Source of the DNA: Branchiostoma floridae
Taxonomy: Eukaryota > Chordata > Leptocardii > Amphioxiformes > Branchiostomatidae
Reading direction: 5' to 3'
NCBI RefSeq assembly: GCF_000003815.2
Contig: NC_049983.1
Location: 17,023,545-17,087,544 of the forward strand
Length of the DNA: 64,000 nucleotides
Part shown: positions 1 to 10,468 of the stretch, piece by piece
Position numbering within the stretch: position 1 is the stretch's first letter
How the letters are laid out: every line of letters begins with the position of its first letter
The notes under the pieces: generated by a model
What the model was told of the DNA's origin: nothing
Seen by the model: the letters and a program-made list of their open reading frames with translations, nothing else
Databases searched by the model: none
Made by a program: the position numbers and the translations under genes

Positions 1-1046
1 GAGTAGTCGCAAACGTGACACTTGAATGGTCTCTCGCCAGTGTGTTTTACCATGTGTAGCTTTAAATGGGGCATCTGCGAAGCGGAATAATCGCACAGCC
101 CGCACTTGTAAGCCTTCTCCCCGGTGTGGGTAGTCATGTGGAGTTTCAGACTCGACTTCACTGCGGCGGAGTAATCACATTGATCACACTTGAATGGTTT
201 CTCGCCAGTGTGTTTCGACATGTGTAACTTTAAGTGAGACATTTGCGTGGCAGAATAATCGCACTTGTTACACTTGTATGGTTTGCTTCCCGTGTGCTTT
301 AACATGTGCCTTTTTAGGTTGCACTGCTCTGCGGCGGAATAGTCGCAAATTTTACATTTGTACGGTTTCTCACCGGTATGTATGGCCATGTGTTGCTTCA
401 AATGTTGCTTTTGAATGGTGGAGTAGTCGCATATCTTACACTTGTACGGCTTCTCCCCAGTATGGTTGGCCATGTGAAATTTGAGATTCTTTTTGCTCAC
501 TGACGAAAAGTCGCACTCCGTGCATTTGTGAGGCCGGTGGTTGCTGTGTTTGGCCATGATGTGGCTCTCTAGGTTACACTTCTTTGCAGCGGAATAGTCA
601 CAAATGGCGCACTGATACGGTTTCTCGCCGCCGTGAATCGTCCTCACGTGACTGAGAAGGACGTACTTGTCTGCCGTCGCGTACCCGCAGTGTCCGCACA
701 CGTACGGTCTCACACCGGAGTGTTTGGCCATGACGTGCCTTTTCAGACACTGCGACTGCACTGCGGTGTACTCACAGTGTTGGCACCGATGGGGTCTCTC
801 GCCGGTGTGTATCCTGAGGTGCTTGGTCATAGCGGACTTCATGTCCGTTTGGTAGCCACACTGCGGACACTTGTGTCTCTTACCTCGTGCAGCGAGATCT
901 TTGCGTTTCTTTGCCTTTGGAGCAGCACGTTTACCTTCCCGACGTTGTTGTATGCTTTCAAGCTTGACGTCCTGTTGTTTTGTCTCTCCATCTTCAGTTT
1001 CCGATTTGTGTTCCTCTTGATTTTCATCTATGGCTGCATCTATCAG
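1..1046 (-). CDS. C2H2 zinc-finger protein, internal/3' exon, runs off left edge
   Basis: Read on the minus strand from a clear acceptor (T-rich tract, then TTAG at 1047-1050), one open frame continues to position 1. It starts with an acidic/basic linker (LIDAAIDENQEEHK...), then a Lys/Arg-rich stretch (KAKKRK) that could be a nuclear localisation signal. Ten complete C2H2 fingers and the start of an eleventh follow, joined by linkers of the HTGEKP type. Most fingers have the CDYSAA form (C-x2-C-D-Y-S), as in tandem-finger proteins of the REST/ZNF64-like style. The frame is phase 0 at the acceptor. No BTB, KRAB or SCAN domain is visible. The upstream exon(s) with the start codon were not identified and the 3' end is outside the window. 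The expected role is a sequence-specific DNA-binding nuclear protein. The target is unknown. Confidence 0.93.
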   Translation of the reverse strand, partial: MIDAAIDENQEEHKSETEDGETKQQDVKLESIQQRREGKRAAPKAKKRKDLAARGKRHKCPQCGYQTDMKSAMTKHLRIHTGERPHRCQHCEYTAVQSQCLKRHVMAKHSGVRPYVCGHCGYATADKYVLLSHVRTIHGGEKPYQCAICDYSAAKKCNLESHIMAKHSNHRPHKCTECDFSSVSKKNLKFHMANHTGEKPYKCKICDYSTIQKQHLKQHMAIHTGEKPYKCKICDYSAAEQCNLKRHMLKHTGSKPYKCNKCDYSATQMSHLKLHMSKHTGEKPFKCDQCDYSAAVKSSLKLHMTTHTGEKAYKCGLCDYSASQMPHLKLHMVKHTGERPFKCHVCDY

Positions 1047-1686
1047 CTAATAACAGAAAAAAAAACATTGTAACTTTGTTCGATTTTTTCCTAAAACAGT
1101 AAAACGTTGCCTGCTGATATGATTACATCAATGAGGTCACAGCTTTTCTTAGTGAACATGGACTTCTTTTGCTCATGTTTACACCATCAATAATGTTAAG
1201 ACATAACACTTTGGGAAATAACACACATAAAAAGGGGGGAATCTACTAAAAATACAGTTGATGTGATACGTAAGTAACGGAGGTGACTACACTTTGATAG
1301 GAAATACATGTAACCTTGGCCCTGGGAACAAGAAAAAAGTCTATCACGAAACTGAGTGGTAGCTCGACTCGTCATGCCGACCCCCCACCATATGTGTGGG
1401 AACATGGTTGCCTCGGTAACGGCGGTATTTCTTTGTTTACAGTAATTGAATTTAGGTTGCTTAGAAACTAAGACTTTGTATACAACTAGATGACCATCAG
1501 ATCAAAGTTCCGAACTGGAATGAACATAATCAACTTATGGGAAAGGTCGCCTGTTTATGCTATTCAGATCCCGCTAAATAAACGTTTTGAACGCTGGAAG
1601 GCTTGTTGCAACAACCAGTGCAGCACGATATAGTACTGTACGTCGATGAAGGTTTAACGTTAGACATCCAGGTAATAAGATAAGCC

Positions 1687-1813
1687 AAATAGCAATTATT
1701 CAAGCAACTGGATATGATTTCATACACAGTCAGACGTTTCAGATAACACCAATTACCTTTCGTCGGTGACACTGAAGTTTAATCATATCCAGTTGCTAGA
1801 GTAATTGCTATTT
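1687..1813. repeat. Hairpin / MITE-like inverted repeat
   Basis: Arms at 1687-1719 and 1781-1813 (33 nt each) are inverted copies with about three mismatches, around a 61-nt loop. The arms contain CAACTGGATATGATT and its complement. This is consistent with a small fold-back element; no target-site duplication was assigned. Confidence 0.7.
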
Positions 1814-3589
1814 GACAAAGCATACTTTGTTTCGATAGAACGTAGTGTGCTCTTTTATGTGTATCTCGGTTGAAAAGACGATCGTTACGTTTACGAGCGA
1901 TCGCGATGACGCAGTGGTAGGCAAAAAGCAGCTGTTTTTTTTTAATTTTGGAAAAAATTGACCTGCTAATTTGAATATCAATTTTAATCCAATCTACTGA
2001 CGTTCTGGTAGGCACCAGCCGTCGAATACCCCGGATGTAAACAACAACAACGATCGCTCATATTACTATCTCTGTTTCACAATGGTGTCTCCCATAAAAA
2101 CAATTTCTGTGTCCCTATAACTACTTATAAATCAATTGTCTCAGTGAGAACACGTGATCTCTAGACATTAGCATGGGGATGATGTAATAACCAGTCCCAG
2201 ACTCATTTTCCTGTTTGTGTAACTGAATGCCCATATTTGGAAAGCGGCTAATTGGTTCACCGTAGTCTGATCAAACTTTCTAACTGCAATATTGCAACTC
2301 ATACAATTTTCCCACAAGGCTCAGGCCTGGAAAAATTTGATAACACTCTTTCACACAAAGGCCAAATTGTGAAGCGAGCGCGACTAGCTTGGACGCCAGA
2401 CCGGCCGAGCTACTCGAGTATAGCCCCCCGGCCGGGGAAGCCACACACCCCGCTGAGTCGATACCAAACGTGGCAAACATTAAACAATATATCTATACTC
2501 TCCCAGGATCTATTTTAGTCAGGGGTGGCTGTGGTGCAGTTTCGAACTCCTTGGCGGCATGTTGGCTCTAGAGCCGAAGAGCTGGCCTGTATAGCCTATA
2601 GGCATCCAGACTTGATTGAAGACCTTCCAGACACCACCTCTCAATATCGTGACCAGACTGTTTACATGTATCTGGGTCCTTGGGCGCTAGAGCCAAGGTG
2701 TGTGTTGGCTTATACTGCCAACATACTAGTAGTCTTTGGAAACAGTCTGGCTTCCAGGCCAGCCCAGGCAGACAGTTTGAACGGTGAATGCAGACAAGTT
2801 AACGAATTCGAACTTATCCTCTCACCCTCCCTCCTTACAAAATGATACATGTCGGCTGCTGTAGAATAGCACTATGCGTTGTAACGCCGAGAAAACCTAT
2901 TGCCTCACCTCTTGGTCGCGATCTTCACAACATGATTTCTCAGACATTGTTCCAGATCTTTGTGAAATTGACTTCTTAGTGTAAAAGCTGTAGACGCAAG
3001 CACCGGCCGTCGGAATCTGAAGAACCAAACACTGGAGGCGTCAAAAGGTCATATAGGTCAAGGGTCATCATTTGAAGCTTCCGATGCTCCAAATAATAAC
3101 GCCGTAGGACAAGAGACATTTTAACCCAGTATTCGGGAATATGCCATTGCATGGTGAGAGCTGAGATATATCCAACTTTGCTAATGGAGTCGAGTCTCTT
3201 GAGATGTATTCACCACAATATCCTGTCGTGCTGATTCTAATACATTGCGGATATTGCTGGAATCTGCTGTACTAAAGGAAAGAAAGGGGAATAACAAATT
3301 TTAATTTTAAAAGTAAGACATATTGTCTTTTCCTGACCTTTCGCTTCCCCTACACCTATGGTTCAACTTCATAACTATTAAAAACCATCATCTCTTACGT
3401 ATGGTTGCACAAATATATGTTTCGGACAGTTAGCATGTCACAATATTAACATACTCGTACAGATCATACTTCGCCCCTGATGGGGTTATCAGTGGGTAGT
3501 GGTGTAGATGGAATCTTAACAGCAATACCGATTAAACTCTACAGATACCAACCACAGCTAGTATTGTATCAGTTTCTTTTCTAATAGTC

Positions 3590-4145
3590 GGACCTTGTGA
3601 AGTTCGTACGATGTAAAAAAATACATACAGACGAATCGGATTTCACCTCCATGTGAAAATACAAACCATTTTACGTAGAATCTCATGGTCTACATCATAA
3701 CGACAATCACCGGTAAGTCCCGATCGCTGTTGTATTACTGTTATGAGACATTCTTGAATGACATTCTTGACGACAAACGCGATGCAAAAACACGCCGACT
3801 TCACCACGACAGTCAGACAAAACTACATAACGCGAATTAAAGATAACGTTACCCACTCTGTAACGACAATGCCACGCTCGTTTGAAAGTAACTGCAGGGC
3901 GTGAAAAAATACAGACAGATCGGATATCACCTCAGTGTTAAAAGAGGAACTCTTTTACGTCTAATCTCAGTCAGGGTCCATATCGTAACCTCAATAATCG
4001 GAAGGTCCCGACCACTAGTGTTGTACAATTCCGTGTTTAGTCGGACCTTGTGATTTGTACGTCATAAAAAATACAGACAGATCCGGATAACTAGTACTGT
4101 TAGTTATTACCTGACTATGTGAAAAGAGGAACCATTTTACGTCAC
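3590..4145. repeat. Diverged tandem repeat, about three copies
   Basis: Related segments start near 3590, 3897 and 4034. Shared pieces include AGTCGGACCTTGTGA, AAAATACAGACAGAT and AACCATTTTACGT. The copies are degenerate and unequal in length. Confidence 0.6.
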
Positions 4146-5073
4146 TTGCAAAATTACATAATGCTGTCGGGATGTAGGGGTCGTCTGGCATGCTGAGTCA
4201 TGTTCAAACACCGACTTCTCAGAATTGGTTGGTAATTGATCCGACGGCTGATGGAGCTTACAGTGAGCCAATCTCCAAGTTAATGAACCGGTTGGGTCAT
4301 TTTGCTAGTGTGGTCTTTTCTGGCCGTCTCTACGTCAATCTACCTATTGTGGTGCACGCGGTCTTGCAATTGGGGTTCGCACCTCTCGCTTTATAGATGT
4401 CAGCAGAGAGTTGTGATGTTGCGGCACTTCCTCTGTTTCTCAGAATCTGAACTGTTTTACTTTGGGACTGCTATATGATAGTTGAGACCACTTGTTTAGC
4501 GGAAAACTTAAGATTAGCTCGAAAACTAGTGACTTCATCGTCTGAGAATCTGACAGCATATGAAGAAATGAACCATTCTGTAAACAGGGAAATGAAATGT
4601 CACAATTGAAATGTCGCAGCTGGTGAACCTTATTTAACTTAACCCGCGCTGTTTGGCACAGTTCATACATACTGTTGTGCGAGTGTTGCATGGAAAGGTA
4701 AGAGACTTGAAGCTAATATTTGTTTTTATACTGAAACTTTGAAATGTTAGGGTAATGAGGCTGAAAGCAACAAGCTAGAGTTCAAGGGAGGAGAAGGTTA
4801 GGCGTCAAGAAGGACAGGACATTACAATGATGCATATTGACACGGACCTTGATGGTTAAACATGTGTGTATCTCCCGAAAACAAATAACTACATCTGCTC
4901 TCACCTACTCCGGGGCGCGTGATCTGATGTAAAAACACTTGTTCAGCTAAAAACTTGACATGATTTAAAAGACAGCTTCAGAAAGACCACCTTGTCAGGT
5001 CCGTGAGATGTGGGTCCCAATGCCTACTGCCTGTCAGCTGGAGGTACCTTTTTAGCCATCCTGGCCACCATCG

Positions 5074-5093
5074 TGACGTCACAACCTTTTATA
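5074..5093 (-). promoter_or_regulatory. Possible TATA box plus CRE-like site, minus strand
   Basis: On the minus strand TATAAAAGG (5093-5085) is followed by the palindrome TGACGTCA (5081-5074). It could drive the zinc-finger gene, but the distance and the lack of a recognised first exon make this speculative. Confidence 0.2.
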
Positions 5094-5862
5094 GAGCCAC
5101 GGCCACACCGACGGGACAAATAGCTTTAGACGTCGAAAATTCGTAGTTGCGATAATGTCGTAGTTACAATTCACTATTGATCAAAATAGAAGTTACGATT
5201 TACTTCGTAATCGCGATGACATTAAGGATATTTTGATTGAACCTTCCTATTAAAATGACTTCGTTTATTGATGGAATGAATTTAATGTTTTCCACTTGTT
5301 CATGTGCTGATGATGCAATAAAATGGTAAACGCATTATTGGCGGTGATTTCCTTGAGTGTGAAGAACGATACTCTCGTGACCTCAGGGGTGTACGGAGGA
5401 GTTATTATCAGCTCGTGTGGCTGTGTGTCTACCTGTCCTCGAGTTTGCAGCTATTCCCATGTTCCATAGATTGGCACGTTTCGCTTCCCAGTGACAGGAA
5501 GTGACTAGCAAAGGTCAGATTTCCGGAGTGACAGGACGTTAAGTTGTTCAACCTGACACATATTCTACGTCCTGGGGTCAATACATTGATGAAAGAGGAT
5601 GCTAATTCCCATGAATAACATTAAAGGCAACAAAGAAATATCAGTTCTATCATTTAAGTAGAATTCTGTATTTAAATTTTACACACAGTCTCAGATACCA
5701 AACATTTTGCACTGATATGCTTTGTATTCGTTCGGAAGCTCAACATTATACCTCTAGAGCTCAAAATCAACACACGAATAAGACGGAATATTTTGCATGG
5801 TACACTTGCAATGTGGCTTTAGAATTTAAAAAGAAACACATGTGTAGAGATTGTAGAGACAT

Positions 5863-6393
5863 CGTTATATTTCTTTTCACTTGTTACTAATTCTTAGACT
5901 TGTACGTAAACTTTAACAGCGACAAACAAATATCAGTTCTATGCTAAGTAGAATTCCGCATTATATCATACTTAAATCACAGATCGTGTTCTAACGAAAA
6001 AATGCACTAAAATGCTTCTTCGTTCGTAGTATAGCACGAACATTTTGTGGGGGTTTAGGGCCAGAGCAGAAACAGTTTCCAGTACAGTAGACTATATATC
6101 CGTCACTCTATTCAGTTCACGTTATTTTCAGCCTGTCTGTTCTGCAACACATTCCTGATGAGGGTCGTTATATTTCTTTTCACTTGTTGCAATTTCACAG
6201 CATTGAATCTTACATAAATAACAAGTCGTGTGCTACTAAAACTTTAGCTTTTTCGTTCGTAGGCTTTACATTTTATGGGAGTTTAGGGCCTGAGTAGAAA
6301 CAACTTCCGGTACAGCAGACTACATATCCGTCACCCTATTCAGTTGACGTTATTTTCCGGCTGTCTGTTCTGCAACACATTCCTGATGAGGGT
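5863..6393 (-). repeat. Tandem duplication of a gene's 3' end (last-exon edge plus 3' UTR)
   Basis: Copy A (5863-6165) and copy B (6166-6393) both begin CGTTATATTTCTTTTCACTT and end ATTCCTGATGAGGGT. Copy B contains the real stop codon and last coding bases of the RING-GTPase gene. Copy A carries a second version of them. A more diverged piece (about 5622-5760) resembles the middle of the unit. Copy A is longer by about 75 bases, so copy B has a deletion or A an insertion. Confidence 0.85.
6112..6165 (-). pseudogene. Duplicated last-exon fragment of the RING-GTPase gene
   Basis: On the minus strand this segment encodes TLIRNVLQNRQAENNVN and a stop. It is the C-terminus of the adjacent gene with one change (Ala for Pro). 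It lies downstream of the real stop, has no acceptor of its own and is probably just 3' UTR sequence. It arose with the tandem duplication 5863-6393. Confidence 0.8.
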
Positions 6394-9056
6394 CTGGAAA
6401 GCGAAGTCCAGCACGGAGCGATCCTGACAGTCCGTCTCCAGGTACGGGATACCCTTACTGTCGCACCACGCCTGCGCCTCTCCGGGCTGAACCTGACATG
6501 GACAGGGTTAAAAGATTTCATGAACAAAAAAAATGTGACGTAGCATTTCCTATAATTCACGAAAATAAAAACGATAAATATAAGTGATAGACACAATGCA
6601 ATTGTCAAGATGGCTTCAACAAAACAAAGGGGTAGATAGCGTATACTCATAATGGAGCAAACAATTCTTTACACCTATGAAAGAAGACACTACTTGAAGC
6701 ATTATGAATTTTTTTGTACACGGGGTAACACCATTGCGATGATGCTATTTTGGCTAAATTGGCCGTGGTAGAAAGTGATTATAGATGTATACAAAGCTAT
6801 AACGTGACATACGAAAATACAAAAAAGGAAAGGTCTGTTATTGTAGAATTATGAATTTGTCCGAGCTTTTTTAATCACTTTTTACAAATCACGGATAAGG
6901 TAACATTTACCTCGTGTGTGTCATCAGAGCTTCTGAACTTGATGTTTCCAATGACGATGAATGGCACATCTGTTGTCTCTTGGGTGTCCAAAACCCCTTC
7001 ATGAGCCTCGGTCTCCATCGTAACATTAGGACCGGCTCTGTCGTCGGTTGCTGTCGTTTCAGAAGTATCCAGATCTGTGACATCTGTGTCCCTTTTGGCA
7101 TCTTTACCTGCAGCGTTTCTGTTCGGGTGACTTTGGTCCTCTTCCAAATCGCTAACGCTCGTCTTGACGAAGTCCACAAACTCGTCAAGAGCTGATGACA
7201 CCTTCTTGGACGTCTTCTCAGCCGTTGTCTTCAAATCATCGAGGATTTCGTTGAATGGAGAGGTATCGTCCTTCCCGGTTTCTTTGTTGATATTGTGATC
7301 GGCGTCTAAGAACATTTTGTCGGCGTTACTAGCGGCTGTGATGGTAAGAAAGTCGTCTCTCCACCATTTGACTTTCTCGAAGGATTCTGGGTGCGATGCG
7401 TCATAGACGAGAACCACCGCGTCAGCCTGTCTGAAGTATCGCGAGATGACGGACCGAAATCTCGCGTCGCCAGAGGTGTCCCATAGCTGCATGCAAAAGA
7501 AGGAGACACAAATTCTTAATTTTTTACATTTGAAATGTGTACAAAACATCCATTAATTGACCATCCAACCAATCAATCAATCCATCAATCAATCAACCAA
7601 CAAATAAATCAAACCCACCTGAAGGTTGATTTTTCTCCCATCAACCTCCACCACTTTCCGACAGAAGTCGATGGACAGGGTAGAGTCGGGGTCACCGTCC
7701 GCTAGGCCGGTGTACTTTCCCATGACGTAAGTCTTGCCACTTCTGCAAGGTCAATATGAAGGTCAGATGTCAAAAGGCGGTGTTAAAAGAATGTGATTTA
7801 CCATTATTCCGTAAAATCATTTCCTTGTAAAACGTGGGGAAATATACTAGTAATTAAACATATGTATAAGGTGGTTGACAAACAGTTAAACAACGTACGT
7901 CAATGAACCTGCTTCTCAGAGATCTACTCACCCTCTGTCTCCAAGTAGTAAGATTCTCACATCGTTCGGCGTCTGGGGAAGTATACATGACAACAATATT
8001 AATCCTTATGATCTCTAAAATATTAACGTTAAGTCACCTTTTCAGTCAAAACAAATCTTGGTACATCGTGAAATGGGATTTGGGTTGGAAGTGACAAGAC
8101 AAACAGATAATCATATTTTTTTCTTGTTAACAGGCATGGCTGTTTATAACGTAAAAAATAAAAAATGAATGAAAAATAATGAGTAAAAAATAAATCGACG
8201 AATCATTCGATATTGAACTGAACAGTGCGACTTATGAAAACCCTAGCCCCTAACCTTAAACCAAGGAGGTTAAAAAAGACCTTGTTTAACCTCCTTGCTT
8301 AAACAGACAATTTGCAGGCCATTTAATACGCTTAAGAAACATGTCCAGACAACAGTACTGTATTTGATATAACAACCAAACCTTGGCCTGTTGCTGATGC
8401 TGAGACCCGGGCTCACTTTCCTTCAAATCGTTCTCCTTGAAGATTTTCTCCACCGCCTCCTTACCTGCCTGGAGACCATCGGTGACCCGTTTCCCCACGG
8501 TGTCGTCCAGATCCTGCAAAAGTTCGGACGTACTCTCCGACGCCTGTTCTCGCCACTTCACCAGGGTCTTCTGCAGTTCGTGTTTCTTTCGCTTAATGGT
8601 GTCGCTGATCGGTGTCGGTCCGTGAGGACACTGCCCTGAGGCCACGCACAGGCTACAGACGACCCTGTCGCAGTCTTTGCAGAAGAATGCGCCTCGTCCA
8701 CCGAAATGGTCAGAACAGACAGTGAAGGCTTGCTCGTCGGTTCCAACCGGATCACCGATCGGGTTTCCCGAGTCCGTCGGGAGGATCCACAGGTTGTCGG
8801 GGAGGTTCACTACACCTCCCGGGGGCAGCGCGGAGGCATCGCCGCAGGTCGGGCAGATTATGGCGGCCTTACCGTCCGCGTAAGTCTCCAGACAGCTCTC
8901 ACAGAAGTTATCGGAACAGCGCAGGCTCTTGGACAGCGTCAACACTTTGTGGCAGATGCCGCACCTGTTGAGTACGTTGCGTGCCGTGCGGTTGGTGTTT
9001 GGGGCGTGCTCCAAAGAGGTGAAGACGGCGTGTCCTGTGCTCTCGTATGCCCCCAT
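6340..9056 (-). CDS. RING / B-box / Rab-like GTPase fusion protein (paralogue 1)
   Basis: Five coding exons: 9056-8382, 7972-7932, 7742-7619, 7486-6911, 6492-6340. All have GT-AG borders and join in frame to 522 residues. Residues 32-71 form a RING finger (C32, C35, C47, C52, C55, C68, C71), with Asp49 where His is expected. Residues 114-145 look like a B-box (CSDH...FCKDC...CSLC). A helical, charged stretch follows to 225. From 226 a Rab-like G domain has P-loop GDRGSGKT (236-243), switch I STLSIDF and switch II WDTSGDARF. After the switch II helix comes an acidic, low-complexity insert of about 100 residues, then VIGNIKF where NKxD is expected and YLETDCQD near the end. There is no C-terminal prenylation Cys. 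The layout recalls TRIM23 (RING-B-box-ARF) but with a Rab-like domain. Ubiquitin ligase activity and a role in trafficking or signalling are inferences. Confidence 0.9.
7561..7614. repeat. AATC-type simple repeat in an intron
   Basis: Repeated AATC/CATC tetranucleotides lie in the intron just downstream of the switch II exon acceptor of the RING-GTPase gene. Confidence 0.8.
8262..8297. repeat. Short perfect hairpin in an intron
   Basis: CAAGGAGGTTAAA (8262-8274) and its exact complement (8285-8297) flank a 10-nt loop. A related single arm appears at about 27283, so this may be part of a dispersed small repeat. Confidence 0.7.
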
Positions 9057-9813
9057 CGTCTCGTGAACGTTTCACGTATCTGTAAAACCTTCAACTGCCT
9101 GCCCAAAAGATTGATAGACCACGGATAGAACACGTTCGGTCAGGGCAACCACGCCTATTTAGTCATCACATATTATTACGCACATGTCCTACGAGGTCAC
9201 TCCAATTGGCTTCGGAAATGTTTACGTCAAGCTGGAAATATGCAAGAAAACACGTGGTAATGCTAGCCTCAGGCTTCTTTGTGGGGTGGAAACGTCATGC
9301 TGTGGTGATTTCGACCCGAATTCCCGATGTTTATAATAGTAATTCATCTGTTGTATTATTTGCAGCCAGTATGTACCCAATTTTGAGTAATGATGCTGAT
9401 TTTACGTGCTCGACACACCTCCTCGAACTTTATATACTTATAAGATCACATTCAAAATGTTTTATATGCCTCTTAAGACATTGGGTGTACCTGGAATCTT
9501 GGCTCACTTTTCGCTGAGTTGGTATCCAAAGGAAGCTTCCCGTACTGCTGTTGACTCAGAAAAATCAGGGCTTGCGAATAAAATTGGACTTTACGTCAAC
9601 TTTTCTAATGATTTTTCTCTCCGTTGTAATCATCCGTCATGTATGAAAGTATTCAAAACACGTACACGCACAGGTACGCTCTCACTGATCATTGACCCCT
9701 CACGAACTAACACCCGGTTGAACCACCACTCCTGTATACATGTGATAGTGCCTGAAGTGGGATGAAACACAATATATCATTCTACGACTAGCTACCTCAA
9801 TTAACAACTAAGC

Positions 9814-10110
9814 TAAAGCCCCTGTCACTCATAGCCGACAGCGGTTGGGATCTAGTAGTGCGCAAGGTCGTTTGGGGTTGGGAGTTAGTCAGCAAGGTTG
9901 CCTAACTGTCTTTTTAAAGTAGCCTGCGCAAGCCAACCATGAATTTGAAAAAAAATCTTTCAAAGTTAGCATCTGCTTGGATGCAATCAGGAGAGCCAAC
10001 TTGAGCTAAAATGGGATATATTCCATGCTTCTCACAACCCAGCGCCGACATTGGTTGGAGAGAGGTCATGAGTTAGGTCGTGGGAAAGTCCTGAATGTGT
10101 GTGGGCTTTA
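9814..10110. mobile_element. Possible MITE with short inverted ends
   Basis: The left end TAAAGCCCCTGTCACTCA and the complement of the right end (TAAAGCCCACACACATTCA) are alike, and internal segments about an AGCCGACA/GCCGACAT core recur. About 297 bp. No clear target-site duplication. Confidence 0.4.
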
Positions 10111-10334
10111 GGCTTTAGCCTTAGGATAAATCGCACGGCAAATATATAAAGCACATATACATGTACTGTGGCATACGTGTACACGCAGTATGTAGTACAT
10201 GCATCTATGTATGTATGTTTAAACTTTACATTACAATCTCTGTATTATCGTATGTTGTAAGCCCGGTAAGGGTGGGGTACATAGAAATCGTGAAACATAA
10301 CAGTCACTGTATAGTTGTAGAAAGAATACTAATC

Positions 10335-10340
10335 TTTATT
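10335..10340 (-). promoter_or_regulatory. Poly(A) signal AATAAA for paralogue 2
   Basis: AATAAA on the minus strand, about 130 nt downstream of the stop codon at 10469-10471, a typical spacing for a short 3' UTR. Confidence 0.55.
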
Positions 10341-10468
10341 GCCATTTCACTTCGGTCGATGTTTCCGGTATTAGAGCAGGTAAATAAAGAAAACCACCCC
10401 TGTCCCTTCTGCTGAATGGTATATCCACCCTTTTAGGCATTCAAAGATACATGTACTAGAATCCTTAT

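Larger units (their letters stand above)
1047..6339. other. Non-coding stretch: 5' intron/upstream region of the zinc-finger gene and 3' flank of the RING-GTPase gene
   Basis: No convincing protein-coding exon was seen on either strand. It holds a hairpin element (1687-1813), a diverged tandem repeat (about 3590-4145), a TATA/CRE-like cluster on the minus strand (about 5074-5093) and a tandem duplication next to the RING-GTPase gene (5863-6393). About 2390-2850 is more GC-rich, with short inverted segments, but matches nothing recognised. The 5' exon(s) of the zinc-finger gene probably lie here. Confidence 0.6.
9057..10468. other. Intergenic region between the two RING-GTPase paralogues
   Basis: It holds the promoter side of the first paralogue and the 3' side of the second. 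No coding potential was seen. It includes a small MITE-like element (9814-10110) and a minus-strand poly(A) signal at 10335-10340. Confidence 0.6.

Noticed and set aside
194-855. Plus-strand open frames rich in Cys and Val across 194-1073
   Set aside because: They are antisense shadows of the zinc-finger exon on the minus strand, which has clear C2H2 motifs and linkers.
2525-2845. 106-codon plus-strand frame
   Set aside because: No recognisable domain, no splice partners, and the stretch has short inverted segments suggesting repeat origin.
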